A program made the translations under genes and the position numbers. A stretch of DNA of 64,000 nucleotides from assembly GCA_963576725.1 (NCBI GenBank), contig OY755242.1, positions 60,395,324-60,459,323 on the forward strand, given 5' to 3'. Every line of letters begins with the position of its first letter. Positions within the stretch are counted from its first letter, which is position 1. Below are positions 1 through 11,300 of this stretch, in pieces. The notes beneath the pieces were generated by a model, which was not told where the DNA came from, did no database searches, and saw only the letters and a program-made list of their open reading frames with translations. This stretch comes from Azorinus chamasolen. Its lineage: Eukaryota > Mollusca > Bivalvia > Cardiida > Solecurtidae.

Positions 1-1318
1 CTTCAATACATATCAGAATTCATACTGTGCTCAACATAATTTATTGAGAGCATCTGTTACTGTTATAAATAAACAATATGCAAACATTATACATGTATTT
101 GTGTTTTGTTGTGAACTATTATGTTGGCCAAGTGATCCTAACATTATTCAAGTTCAAGGCTATTTATATTTTATTTGCAGACCAAACAGATTAATTTCAG
201 AAACATGCAACTTCAGAATGATAGTTTGTACTTATTAGTCTCCCACTGGCCACTGGAGGGGGACTATAGATTTGCACACCGTCTGTATTATTACTAAAAA
301 TGCTCACAAGGGACCTACATGTTTTAAAAAGAGCTTGTTGCACTTTTGTACACATGTAGTTACTGAATGCAGAATGTAAGCAATGCATAAAGCTTCTTCA
401 GCACTTTCTGCATTTCTTTCAGTCTGAATTAAGCTACTGCCTGTATTTTGAAAAACCTATATTTGTTTATTTAATGGTTATTATATACATTTCTAATGTA
501 ATTCATCAATGGTTTCCCATCAGAAGTCAGGGGCCTTTAATAGGGAAATTACAGTCTAACTTGTGCAATAACATGTATTTAGAGCAGATCCTTACACCAA
601 TGCACATACTTTAGATCAGTGATAAAGCATAGAGGGAGACCCAATTGTAAAAATTGAGTTTGGAGACTCAGTTCTTATATATGTATATCTTCTTACAGTG
701 TAATCTGTAGCAAGTGAATTAGGAGTTCTGCCATAAAAACTGAAGAGAGATAGGACTGTGGGTTAAATGAATTCTCATACAGTGCCCTGATATTCCAAGA
801 CTATTAACCTTGAGCTGCCTAAAATATATCTTCAAGAAGTATTGTTTTGATGTGATCCAAAGCACTGGTGTAAATTTGTGATGCTACGATTCACAAATAC
901 CTTAATCAGCCTCATATCTATGTAATTCAGCAGGAATTCTAATTAGTACATGTACAACAGAAAGGTAAAAGACTACAACAGTTAACAAGCACCAATCATT
1001 ATTGTAGGCATGTACCAATAGGTAAAGCACATAAATGAATTACACTATATCTCACCTGACACTCCTTCATGGAACAATACATGAAACATTATATCATGAC
1101 TCAAATATTTTTATGTCAATATGAATTAATTTATAATGTCATTAGCCTTTGAAAGTAGAAAAAAGTAATTCAAATTCACTAAAAACATTCCTTCAACCAT
1201 TTTGTGCTTTGATGCTATGGCACTGCTGTAAGAATTCTTGTTACATTTTATATATTGACTTATCTTTTATTTTATTGACACTTGCACCAGCTTCATTAAT
1301 AATAATTTGTGCAAGTAT
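1..1318. other. AT-rich non-coding sequence
   Basis: No gene, repeat or motif that I can support. Confidence 0.5.
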
Positions 1319-1569
1319 TTAACCATTTATCTTATACAGACACCATTTTTGACCTTTGCAAACAAAGTAGACCCAAGTCAGATGGTTCCTGAAGAAAGCA
1401 TCTTATCATGGTTTATTCTGTTATGAAACTATAATTCATGTATGTAGAATGGAATCTAGTTTCTACAAAATAGCAAAAAGGTCCTGAGTACTTATGTCAT
1501 TATTAAATTCAGATAATAAATATTCATGCCATTATTTCCTACATGAATACTCAACAGGGAAAGGGTTAA
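1319..1569. mobile_element. TTAA-flanked hairpin MITE (degenerate)
   Basis: TTAACCATTT on the left and GGAAAGGGTTAA on the right. Only half of the central hairpin remains (CAAAGTAGACCCAAGTCAGA). Confidence 0.55.
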
Positions 1570-2212
1570 GCCATCATATTTATAAAAAAGATCATGTTAA
1601 ACATAAACAAATTACTAAGTGTTTTCTGTTTGGATGTACCAATAGTGTGGTAAACATTGAAACAATCTTGTTGAACATCATGCAGAAATCACACCAGTTG
1701 AATCTGGAATATTTATAATTTAGCAATTAACCATGAAGTATAGACTTATTTCTGTGAATTATATAAATTTACCTTTAATTCTGGATATACATTTCTCCTC
1801 ATCCATGCTTGATTAGCCCTTGGTGATACAGCTTGATAACAGTAAGTAGAAACACATCTGATATCACATTATGAATTGACAGGTCAATCTGATCAAATAT
1901 ACAGACTGACACTGACAATAGAACACCATTAGGTACACAATGTGACAACAGAAAACTCATTTGTGACCGCATTTCCTCCTTTTAAACCATAGACTCTGGT
2001 CTCTCTTGTTCCTCTGATGAATCAAACCCACCATGATGCAGTCATATTCATTTGCTTTGACACTCTTGACAAATCAGTCCTTACTGTCCAGTGGATGGTA
2101 TTTGAATTTCCTGTCACACACAAAAACATAATTATCCTCTATGTAAATGCTGAAATATTAAAAATAATCAAACCATTCTTAGAGACAGCAAGAAACATAT
2201 GCAATAAGTGGA

Positions 2213-2780
2213 AATCAATTGTATACAGATGAACACAAAGTGACATACCTTGTACCCTAATGTCAATTTATTGTCAATTGTTAATGTCAAAAATATGTCA
2301 TTTACATTTTAATACCAATAAAATATATCTAATCTCACATATGGGATAGATAATACAATATAGTGTGACATAAAATCATTTGCAAACATAACATTTTCAC
2401 CTAGAAAAAACTAGGCTTAGATACCTGAATTATATCCAAAACCTAGTACACATATGTCAATAATTTGTGGACTAAGGCTACTCGAAATAGTGATAATTAA
2501 AACTAATGTGACCATAATAAGTGGATACATCAATTGTATACAGTTGAACATATAGTAAGTTAGTAACAGATCTACATTGTAGATCTGCCCAAATGTCAAT
2601 TTAATGTCAATTGCCAATGTCAAAAATAGCATGTCATGTATATTTTAATATGATTTTTTTTTATCTATTTTCACATATATAGACATTATGCACAACATGA
2701 AATCATTTGCCAGCGTAACGGTTTCACCTAGATATGCTAAGGCTACACGAATACATGATAGCAATCTACTTTCGGTTTGG
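2213..2780. repeat. Diverged direct duplication of about 310 bp
   Basis: TCAATTGTATACAG...GAACA at 2216 and 2530 starts two copies that share AATGTCAATTTA, TGTCAATTG and TTTCACCTAGA. A perfect palindrome AGATCTACA-T-TGTAGATCT lies near 2568. Confidence 0.65.
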
Positions 2781-2886
2781 TGAGATCCTCGGCTCAACAT
2801 ATGATAGATCTGCATTATACCAGAGATGTAGAATCTACATGTCTCTGATTATACGCCACATGACCATATTCAAACAATATTACTTG

Positions 2887-3105
2887 TTAACCCTTTCCCT
2901 GTTCTATAGTTATTCCAAATATACCTAAAATAGTTAAAATGAAATATGCAAGGTGGAACATTGTAGCCATTTTAGAAAGTAAACAAACTGATCTATCAAA
3001 TTCAATGAGCAAACAGAGCAGACCCTGATCAGACGGCTCCTATAGATCTGGGTCTATTCTGTTTGCAAATGCGTGAAAACACGTTTATATGAAGGAAAGG
3101 GTTAA
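2887..3105. mobile_element. TTAA-flanked hairpin MITE, CCCTTTCCCTG family
   Basis: TTAACCCTTTCCCTG on the left and GGAAAGGGTTAA on the right. The central hairpin GCAAACAGAGCAGACC has lost part of its right arm. Confidence 0.8.
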
Positions 3106-3521
3106 TAAACAAACATTAAATCCTAATAGGACACGCGCCTCCAAACAATGACTTATGTACTGGCATTATACAGTTTATGCCAGTAACAAACAACATGAAT
3201 GACAGTAATAACACTTTGGCAAGCCCCAAGCGTAAGCAAATTTTACTAAATTTAGCTCAAAAAGTGTACTTACCACCATGATATTGTCTTTGCAACACGT
3301 ATGTTACATACTGAGTACAATTTTAGTCTGCGGTCTGGTTCTAGAGCATCAGTTTGTTAATGACGGCTGTTTTCTTCCAGTCGGTTGTTTCTGTTACCGT
3401 GTTGGTAGCCATCTTGGAAACACAAGCGAATGTCAAAGCGATACACCTCGCGAGTAGGCTAGCTTGCGCCTTGCTGGCACTAGGCGGGCGCCCTCGTTCA
3501 GAGTCCAAGCGCTCGAAGTAA
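3106..3521. other. Sequence before gag of Gypsy element 1
   Basis: No LTR or primer site is seen. The part from 3430 to 3521 is clearly richer in G and C than its surroundings and has open frames on both strands, none recognised. Confidence 0.4.
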
Positions 3522-5135
3522 CATCGAGCGCCCACACTCCTGAACAGGCCTCAGGGCTACCCAACTGACCGTCACTCTGTGCATGCTTTTGCAAGGCAGT
3601 GGTTGTCTCAAAATAGACTTGAACTGTCAAAACTGAATAAACAGCGATCGTCTCAAAATGAACACGAACTGTCAAACTTTAATATGCAGGGACAAACTCA
3701 AGACAACTTTAGTATGCATCCTGTTCCAGGAAACGGACATAGACCTCAATTTAGCATTGACTCATGTAGTTCTTTTGGGCAGGGGTCGTCTCAAAATGAG
3801 TTTAAGCAAAATATGTTAACCACTTCTAACTTGGGTCAAACAAACACTAGTGGGTCTAGCTTGTGTAAGGGGGTGGGGGATCTACATGAGGGGTCTTTTC
3901 AAAATGGTTTTGGCTCTTTGTTCACTGACAAAAGAAGTTTTTCTACAAACATACCTTTGTACAACAACCGAGACAGGCAGCCACCATTTACTGACTCACT
4001 CTTGTTGAAACCCGGTTACTTTGATAAACAATTACATCCTGAATACAGTCATAATTCTTTTGGGTCTCAAGTCTTAGGGAATTCATTTGAACAACGAAGC
4101 TATAGACCTTGTGATCGGTCAAGCTTTGTACCAGATGTACAGTCAGGCCGTGTCCAAACAACATATCCCAGTTACACTCCGTATGGACAGTCAAGCAACA
4201 GGTCTGCGACTCAGCCTCATTATGAAACTTCTATGCCTTCAAGTCACATACCTGAGAACTATCCACTTCGCACACAAGTGCCTTCATTACACAATAACAA
4301 TAGGCCATTACACTTTGAGACATTTAATCGAACTTCGAACCATAAGGCGAAAGATCCAGACACTTTTGATGGAAAAACAACAGACTGGCGTGACTACTTA
4401 ATTCACTTTGAAAATGTAGCTCACTGGAATAACTGGACTGAGGAAGAGAAATCTCAACAGCTAATTATGAGTTTAAGGGGTCCTGCCCAAAAACTGCTCA
4501 GTGACTTCCTCCCAAATCAAATGTATAGCTACAGGTATCTTGTTGATACTTTAGGTAGAAGGTTCAATCCTGCAGAGCGTGAAACAGCTTTCCGCTGTGA
4601 ATTCAGAAATAGGCGTCAGCAGAAGAATGAGTCTGCCTCTGATTTTGGCTATGCCCTACAAAGGCTATGTCTACAAGCCTATCACGGGGTACAGCCGGAA
4701 GCCCGAGAAATTTACACCATTGAGCAATTCATAAATGGCCTTGCACGCACTGAAGTGCGCAGTCATGTTCAATTCCGCCACCCTAAAACAATAGATGCGG
4801 CTATTGCACTTGCGGTAGAATTTGAGGCATTTGAGGGGTCTCAGGGTATACTTAGGAAGCCTAGGTTTGAAGACGATTCTCAGTTGAATGCTATGAGTTC
4901 TACTGACAAAAGGAATTCAGATTCCTGTGAAAGGTCTTTAAAAGAAATAGCAACTTTACTGGAAAATCTCACTCAAACCTTTAAAAGTATTTCCAGAAGT
5001 AGGTCAAACAGCAGAGACAGGTCAAATAGCAGAGATAGGTCAGATTTTGATAGGTTCAAAAACATAGAATGTTTTAAATGCCATGCAAAGGGTCACATTG
5101 CAACCAAATGTCCACAAAATCAGTCGGAAAACTAG
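3522..5135 (+). CDS. gag: Gag of Gypsy element 1
   Basis: The frame opens after a TAA at 3519 and runs to TAG at 5133-5135. From the GTG at 3579 it gives 518 codons; there is no early ATG, the first in-frame ATG lying about 36 codons in, so the true start may be lost or spliced. The N-terminal third is Q/S/N-rich with short repeats of SSQNE type and is probably disordered. Residues about 260-425 form a retrotransposon capsid domain (TTDWRDYLIHFENVAHW, SLRGPAQKLL, FRCEFRNRRQ). An RSNSRDRS-rich basic linker follows, then one CCHC zinc knuckle (C498-x2-C501-x4-H506-x4-C511). Gag would assemble the particle and bind RNA. Confidence 0.85.
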   Translation, partial: HRAPTLLNRPQGYPTDRHSVHAFARQWLSQNRLELSKLNKQRSSQNEHELSNFNMQGQTQDNFSMHPVPGNGHRPQFSIDSCSSFGQGSSQNEFKQNMLTTSNLGQTNTSGSSLCKGVGDLHEGSFQNGFGSLFTDKRSFSTNIPLYNNRDRQPPFTDSLLLKPGYFDKQLHPEYSHNSFGSQVLGNSFEQRSYRPCDRSSFVPDVQSGRVQTTYPSYTPYGQSSNRSATQPHYETSMPSSHIPENYPLRTQVPSLHNNNRPLHFETFNRTSNHKAKDPDTFDGKTTDWRDYLIHFENVAHWNNWTEEEKSQQLIMSLRGPAQKLLSDFLPNQMYSYRYLVDTLGRRFNPAERETAFRCEFRNRRQQKNESASDFGYALQRLCLQAYHGVQPEAREIYTIEQFINGLARTEVRSHVQFRHPKTIDAAIALAVEFEAFEGSQGILRKPRFEDDSQLNAMSSTDKRNSDSCERSLKEIATLLENLTQTFKSISRSRSNSRDRSNSRDRSDFDRFKNIECFKCHAKGHIATKCPQNQSEN

Positions 5136-8100
5136 GTCAGGCTGACCTTGTGCCCGATAGCTCAGCCATTGTTTCAACTCCTGTTTATGGGCAGCAAAAT
5201 ATTGTACTAAGTGCTATTAAGAAAAGATCTTGTTTGTTTGCAAAAATGGTCATAGGTAACTTCTGTTGTCAGGCATTAATTGACTCAGGTTCTGCAACAT
5301 GCGTTGTATCCTCTGAGGTTACACAGAAACTTGGGTTGAGTTTAGACAACTTGGCAAAGGTATCACATACCTTAACCGCTGCAAATGGGAGTAGTATTAA
5401 GGTGTTTGGAAAGCTAGCTTTAGACTTTGAACTTGATAATCAGCTCTTTTCATATAACTTCATAGTGGCTGAATTGGATGGTGTTGATGTTGTTTTTGGG
5501 AATGACTTTCTGGAGGATTTTGATGTTAATGTTAAGTTTGGGAAAGCCTGCATGCAAGTTGGGAAACACAAAATTAAACTCATGAGGCAAGAGAGTAACA
5601 AATTAGCTAGGATTAGATTAGAAAACAATGTTTCAATCCCAGCGGAGTCAGAAATCACAACAACAGCAAAACTTGATGGACTGTTTTCAGACCATGCCGG
5701 TGTTGTTGAACCATATAAACTTGTGTCTAGAAAAGGGTTGCTGATGGCTAGAGCAATGATAGATACCACCCAAACAAATGTTCCTATTTCTTTGATAAAT
5801 ATAACAGACAAAAATGTTAAGCTCGACCGGAACTTGAGTATAGCAAGCGTTCAGCAAGTCTCAAGTTTAAGTTCTGCTGATTCAATTGAAAATCATGCAG
5901 AATTTCTGGCTGCTCCGCCTTCAAAGTCAGTGGTAAATAACACAACAGAATGTGTCAATATGTCTAGTATCAGTACGTCACAAGTAGTTTCTAACCACAT
6001 CCCAGAGAACACACTGCCTTCTACTTTACAACTTCTTTTGAATGAATCTGCAGAATCGTTAGGTCAACATCAAACAGATCAGGTTAAATCTTTGCTTCTT
6101 GACTATCAAGACATTTTTGTTGATGAGACTGGAAAGGTTGGTCAGACTAACCTAGTTGAGCACACAATAAATGTAGGTGATTCTGCGAGTTTTAAGCTTC
6201 CGGCTAGAAGAGTGCCACTTGCCCAGAGGGAAGTAGTAGAAAATGAAATTCAGAAAATGTTAGACCAAGATGTAATTGAACCGAGCTCTAGCTCTTGGGC
6301 ATCTCCAATAGTTCTAGTTAAAAAGCCTGACAATTCTATTAGGTTTTGTGTAGATTATAGAAAACTTAACTCAGTTACCAAAAAGGATGCTTATCCTTTA
6401 CCTAGGATAGGCGAAGCTTTAGACACACTGGCTGGTGCTAAGTATTTCTGTACTCTAGATTTGGCTAGCGGTTACTGGCAAGTAAAGATGGCTGACAAAG
6501 ATAAACACCTTACTGCTTTTAACTCTCATATTGGGCTCTACCATTTCAAGGTCATGAGTTTTGGGCTCTGTAACGCGCCAGCAACTTTTGAACGTCTAAT
6601 AGAGCTTGTTTTAAGGGACATGCAGTGGAAACAATGCCTATGCTATTTGGATGATATTATTATCTTTGGGAAGACTTTTGAAGAAACTTTAGGGAATTTA
6701 AGACAAGTGTTTGATCGTTTCAGGGATGCTAACCTTACGTTAAAGCCAAAGAAATGTCATTTATTCAAAGAGCAGGTCAAATATCTAGGACATATAGTTT
6801 CTGAAAAGGGCATCTCATGTGATCCGTCAAAGGTGGAGGCCATTTTGAACTGGCCAATACCTCAAAATAAAACTGAAGTAAAAAGTTTGTTAGGTTTGCT
6901 TAGTTATTATAGGAGATATGTTCCAGAATTTGCTAAGATCAGTTTTCCTGTGTCACAACTCACTCAAAAACGCAAAACTTTTGTTTGGGATGAAGCTTGC
7001 CAGGCTAGTTTTGATAAACTCAAAATTATCCTAACGACATCTCCAATTTTAGGCTTCCCGGATAGAGATGGAATGTTCATTCTAGATACAGATGGTTGTC
7101 AAACTGGTATTGGAGCTGTTCTTTCTCAGGTGCAAAATGGTGAGGAAAGGGTCATTGCTTATGCTAGCAAAGCATTGAATAAATCTCAACAGCGGTATTG
7201 CACTACATTTATTGAGCTTCTAGCAGTAATCACATTCATCCGTCATTTTAGACACTATCTTTGGGGTAGAAAATTTCTTGTAAGGTCTGATCATGCTTCA
7301 TTAACTTGGTTAAGGAATTTCAAAGATCCAGAAGGCATGCTAGCCAGGTGGCTCACCATCTTGGATACATATGACTTTGAAATTCAGTACAGGAAAGGAA
7401 GTCTTCATTCTAATGCTGATTCTCTGTCTCGTATCCCAGTCAAGAAACGTAAATGCAAGAGGGAAGACTGTCCTGATTGCACAGACTGCGTTTGCTCCAG
7501 TTCTCATAAAGTCCATGCAATAGGCGTCAAGCCAAGTTCGTCAGATGCTGACAAAGGCAAACATTTGCCTGTCCAAATTTCTTCAGTCACTGACAAAGGC
7601 AAAAGTTTGCTTGTCAGACCCTGTGCTCTAGCTGTAAATGCAAATTCTGCTGACTCTAATCAACTAAATTCCAGTCAAATTTTACCATCTCCGTCTGTTC
7701 TAAACTCGAATTGGATTGAGTGTTGGTCACATGATCAATTGGTTGACTTACAGACTGAAGACCCAGTTGTTGGGCCAATATTGAACATGAAAATGGCTTC
7801 TACATTGAAGCCGCCAAAGTCTGAGATTAATCAATTTGATTCCCGAGTAAGAACACTTTGGAGCATTTGGGAGTCACTAACAATAACAAATGGTCTGCTT
7901 TACGGAAAATCTGACCTTGATAACTCTTTGAGATTAGTTCTCCCCTCAAAACTCACCAATGACATATTTAAACAGCTTCATGAAAATCGTATTGCGGGAC
8001 ATCTTGGGAGGGACAAAACACTAGCTTCTATCAAGAAAAGGTTTTATTGGCCAAACCTTACCAGTGATGTGAAGCGTTGGTGCCAATTTTGTAATGTCTG

Positions 8101-9196
8101 TGCACGTAGAAAACCAGGTCCGGGTCAAGGCAAATCTCCCCTTAAACAAGACATCTCTTTTCAACCATTGGACAGAATTGCACTAGATATCTTAGGACCA
8201 TTGCCAATGACATCTGACGGCAATGAATATATGTTGGTAATCGGTGACTATTACACAAAATACACTGAGGCATATGCTTTACCAAACCACACAGCTCTTA
8301 CAGTGGCAGATAAACTAGTAACAGAATTTGTCTGTAGGTTCGGAGTTCCTTCTGTCATACATTCAGACCAGGGTCCAGAGTTTGAATCTCGTCTGTTTAA
8401 GCAAATGTGTAAATTGCTTGCAATCGAAAAAACAAGAACGGTTCCGTACAATCCCAAATCTGATGGTATGATAGAACGCCATAACAGAACAATACAGCAA
8501 ATGCTTGCTATGTTTGTCAATGAAAACCGCAATGACTGGGATGATCACCTTCCGTTTGTCATGATGGCGTACAGAGCCTCTTGCCATGAAAGTACAAAGT
8601 GTACTCCAAATCTTCTCATGTTTGGTAGAGAAATCAGTTTTCCTGTGGATGTCATGTTTGAAGATGCACCTGATTTACGTGATATACTTTGTCCATCCCA
8701 GTATGTTGAATGGCTTAAACAGTCACTTTCACAGTCATTTAACGTTGCTTCACAAAGCCTTAAGGTTGCAGCTTCTCGGCAAAAGAAAGCCTATAACAAA
8801 GGCTTAAAGCCAAGAAAATTTGCAGAGGGTGATTTAGTGTGGCGCTGGTATCCACCTACAGCAAATGCAAAGTTAGGATTAGGCTGGATAGGTCCATATA
8901 AAGTCCTTTCTGAAATAACAAGTGTAACATATAGGATCCAACATCTCAAGTCACTGAAAATCCTTACAGTTCATGTTGACCATCTGAAAGTTTACCATGG
9001 AAATCCTGAACTTTCAAATGACAGTGAATCTGCAGTTTCCCATGTTGATTTGCCAACTGTCTCTCAAGACTCAGTACCGAGCGAGGAAACGTTATTGACC
9101 TGTCCAAATCAAGACAATGCTGAAGGTCAAGCTACTCCTTACCACACAAGGGTTGGGAGACGGGTGAAACCCAAAATAATATTTTCTCCCTGTTAA
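5078..9196 (+). CDS. pol: Pol of Gypsy element 1
   Basis: The frame overlaps gag by 58 bases in the -1 frame, so it is likely made as Gag-Pol. Numbered from 5078 it has 1,372 codons. Protease: ALIDSGSA with D69. Reverse transcriptase: FCVDYRKLN and the YLDD box at 523-526. RNase H: FILDTDG near 668-673 and NADSLS near 779. Integrase: zinc site H968, H975, C1005, C1008, then D1037, D1097 and E1133 (D,D-35-E) and a GPY motif near 1272. All catalytic residues I can place are present and the frame is uninterrupted. The cysteine-rich stretch after RNase H (CKREDCPDCTDCVC) is unusual. Confidence 0.9.
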   Translation: MPCKGSHCNQMSTKSVGKLGQADLVPDSSAIVSTPVYGQQNIVLSAIKKRSCLFAKMVIGNFCCQALIDSGSATCVVSSEVTQKLGLSLDNLAKVSHTLTAANGSSIKVFGKLALDFELDNQLFSYNFIVAELDGVDVVFGNDFLEDFDVNVKFGKACMQVGKHKIKLMRQESNKLARIRLENNVSIPAESEITTTAKLDGLFSDHAGVVEPYKLVSRKGLLMARAMIDTTQTNVPISLINITDKNVKLDRNLSIASVQQVSSLSSADSIENHAEFLAAPPSKSVVNNTTECVNMSSISTSQVVSNHIPENTLPSTLQLLLNESAESLGQHQTDQVKSLLLDYQDIFVDETGKVGQTNLVEHTINVGDSASFKLPARRVPLAQREVVENEIQKMLDQDVIEPSSSSWASPIVLVKKPDNSIRFCVDYRKLNSVTKKDAYPLPRIGEALDTLAGAKYFCTLDLASGYWQVKMADKDKHLTAFNSHIGLYHFKVMSFGLCNAPATFERLIELVLRDMQWKQCLCYLDDIIIFGKTFEETLGNLRQVFDRFRDANLTLKPKKCHLFKEQVKYLGHIVSEKGISCDPSKVEAILNWPIPQNKTEVKSLLGLLSYYRRYVPEFAKISFPVSQLTQKRKTFVWDEACQASFDKLKIILTTSPILGFPDRDGMFILDTDGCQTGIGAVLSQVQNGEERVIAYASKALNKSQQRYCTTFIELLAVITFIRHFRHYLWGRKFLVRSDHASLTWLRNFKDPEGMLARWLTILDTYDFEIQYRKGSLHSNADSLSRIPVKKRKCKREDCPDCTDCVCSSSHKVHAIGVKPSSSDADKGKHLPVQISSVTDKGKSLLVRPCALAVNANSADSNQLNSSQILPSPSVLNSNWIECWSHDQLVDLQTEDPVVGPILNMKMASTLKPPKSEINQFDSRVRTLWSIWESLTITNGLLYGKSDLDNSLRLVLPSKLTNDIFKQLHENRIAGHLGRDKTLASIKKRFYWPNLTSDVKRWCQFCNVCARRKPGPGQGKSPLKQDISFQPLDRIALDILGPLPMTSDGNEYMLVIGDYYTKYTEAYALPNHTALTVADKLVTEFVCRFGVPSVIHSDQGPEFESRLFKQMCKLLAIEKTRTVPYNPKSDGMIERHNRTIQQMLAMFVNENRNDWDDHLPFVMMAYRASCHESTKCTPNLLMFGREISFPVDVMFEDAPDLRDILCPSQYVEWLKQSLSQSFNVASQSLKVAASRQKKAYNKGLKPRKFAEGDLVWRWYPPTANAKLGLGWIGPYKVLSEITSVTYRIQHLKSLKILTVHVDHLKVYHGNPELSNDSESAVSHVDLPTVSQDSVPSEETLLTCPNQDNAEGQATPYHTRVGRRVKPKIIFSPC
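5126..5132 (+). promoter_or_regulatory. Candidate -1 frameshift site between gag and pol
   Basis: The heptamer G-GAA-AAC sits in the gag frame directly before the gag stop TAG. A -1 slip there enters the pol frame with no stop. Its AAAAC part is a good A-site slip sequence; the P-site repairing is imperfect. Placement next to the stop supports it. Confidence 0.5.
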
Positions 9197-9198
9197 GC

Positions 9199-10574
9199 TG
9201 TAGAAAAGTCAATTTTCAAATTCAGCTTAACCCTGGGAATAAATACAGAGGCCAGATGTGTTTTTGTTTTTGTTTTTTTGTTGTTAAAAGGAAATGTTTT
9301 CCTTGTAAAATTTGACTAATCCAAAGGACTCTTAGCATTAGTCCTTACCTTAGTCTCTATATTGTAATATTCATGTTGTAAATACTTTCTTTGAATCTAT
9401 CAAAGGAAAGGGTTTTTTCCTGTTACGATGTTATATTCAATAAACCATTTGTAATAGGCCCAGTTCCAGTGTTTGTATTGCTTGCAAAATAGGCTTTTGC
9501 AATACAAATGTCAAATTGTAGTACGTATTATGTCCTGTGTGGTAACGTACATGGTTGTAATTAAAATATATTGTATTAAACACTTCCTTAAAGCAGTTTA
9601 AATTTACATGATGATAAGTCTTGTTAAATGTAATAACTGAGGCTTATTACATTTAACATTGTCTCGACTGCAACAAATTAATAATAAAAAACTGTTCATG
9701 TTGTCAGTCTACTTGCGAATAAACTTTCGGGGGTTTTACAATGAGACCTGCATATCTTTTCTCTTTCTGTCCCTCCATTTCTTCCTATTTACATTTAAAA
9801 TTGTCTAAGTTTTAGATCAGAAATAATGGATAAGCGTGAATGTACTCTTCATTATGATTAAAAGGATCACTTAGCCTGGATTGGCATGTGGGCGACATCA
9901 TCTATGACTAGGCGTATAGCTGTAGTACAATGGACTATTTGGGTCCAACTTATTGTTCAGCATATACGTTAAGCACGATGCCTAGGCGGTTTAATTTAAA
10001 CTTGACCTGTAATGGAACTTATCCTGGAAATTGTTTTTGTCTGTCCGGACCAGGATGTGTTGTTCCAGACTGTGTTCCTTTTGTCATTTTATTGGGAATA
10101 TATGCAGCAAAATTCGTAAACTTAGGGGTTTTCATCTAAACTAGAATACTTATATAATGCTTAAAGAAAATCAAATCATGTCTTTAATGAATTATATTAG
10201 AATAGAATATGTAGTTTTGGAAACATACGGACAACGTCATCAGTATTGGTGTTCTAAACTGTAATACAACGGATAATGGATATTGTATCCAATTGTTCAG
10301 TTTTAACACTTTTACTTGATGCCTAGGTCAGTGTCATGTTGCCCCACGATGGAGTTTATCCTGGAAAATTTCAGTTGTCCGGGCCAGGATGTGTTGTCCA
10401 TGAGTTATTTGTTTCTTTTAATATAATTCTTTAACTTATCCTTTGAAAAGGATTTATTATTAACAAATCCTAAAAGGCAATTTCCCTAGTTGCTTAACGC
10501 AACAAAAGGAAGAAGTAACGAAGTGCTATATATGAACATTACTGACACAAGACTCATTTTTTTATCTCATTCAG
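9199..10574 (+). other. Gap between pol and zinc-finger ORF of Gypsy element 1
   Basis: About 1.4 kb without a convincing gene. It holds a hairpin with a 15-bp stem at 9622-9658, another around 9472-9508, and a diverged direct duplication (about 9974-10063 and 10318-10399) sharing GATGCCTAGG and CCAGGATGTGTTGT. It could be an intron or degraded leader of a spliced RNA, given the acceptor at its right end. Confidence 0.6.
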
Positions 10575-11057
10575 ATGGATTCATTGGAACTTCTGGAAGG
10601 TGTGGCGGAGGAGTTAGATGCGTTTGAGAGAGAGGAGGAAAGGCCAGTATGGCCTGATACTCCTACTTCATGCCCCATTTCAGAATGCTCGTCAGGACCC
10701 TTATACTCGTCGCACATGTCGTTTATGCGTCACTGGACAAGCAAACACAAGCCCTTCATAACCATATACAAGTGCCCTAACTGCAACCGACAGTTTGGTC
10801 GGAGAGACAATGTTAAAAACCACCAGAGGAAACAGCACAAGATGGAGGGTGGAGTCAATGAGATGTCTATTTCCAACAAGCATTACGTGGACCCAAAATG
10901 CACACAGCCTTACCGGCCCAGACACAAAGAAAGACTGGCAGCCAAAAGGAGGGCCCAATCAACAGAAGGTAACATTCTGGTTACTGTTGGGGACGGCGTT
11001 TGCAGAGATGAGGAAGCCGTTCTTGTTTGGGGACCATGTTATTGGGAAGAAATTTAA
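10575..11057 (+). CDS. C2H2 zinc-finger ORF of Gypsy element 1
   Basis: A 160-codon ORF whose ATG lies directly after a textbook splice acceptor (TTTTTTATCTCATTCAG), so it is probably made from a spliced subgenomic RNA, as Env is in some Gypsy elements. An acidic N-terminus (ELLEGVAEELDAFEREEE) precedes two fingers: C33-x4-C38-x14-H53-x4-H58 and C67-x2-C70-x12-H83-x4-H88. A basic segment (RPRHKERLAAKRRAQ) follows. No transmembrane segment or signal peptide is present, so it is not Env-like. It occupies the same place as the zinc-finger module of Gypsy element 3. A nucleic-acid-binding role is inferred. Confidence 0.75.
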   Translation: MDSLELLEGVAEELDAFEREEERPVWPDTPTSCPISECSSGPLYSSHMSFMRHWTSKHKPFITIYKCPNCNRQFGRRDNVKNHQRKQHKMEGGVNEMSISNKHYVDPKCTQPYRPRHKERLAAKRRAQSTEGNILVTVGDGVCRDEEAVLVWGPCYWEEI

Positions 11058-11300
11058 GCACAAGTGAACATTTAAACATTCTTAATTTTTAGGACTCGTC
11101 AGTTTGGAATTATCAACAAAAGGACAGTGAATTTAAATAAGCATAGTGTCATAGAATTGTGTATAAGGTTATATTTCTAAGTGATTATCTTTATTTTCAT
11201 AGCAACATTAAACATTTTGTCTGTTTGAGGATAATTCCTGCTGCTTATAGTTGATTTCGAAAATTTTCTTTTAATAAAATTTGTCTTAAGGTGGGGGGAG

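Noticed and set aside
10575..11057. Envelope gene in the env position of Gypsy element 1
   Set aside because: No signal peptide, membrane segment or fusion-peptide-like stretch; zinc fingers instead.
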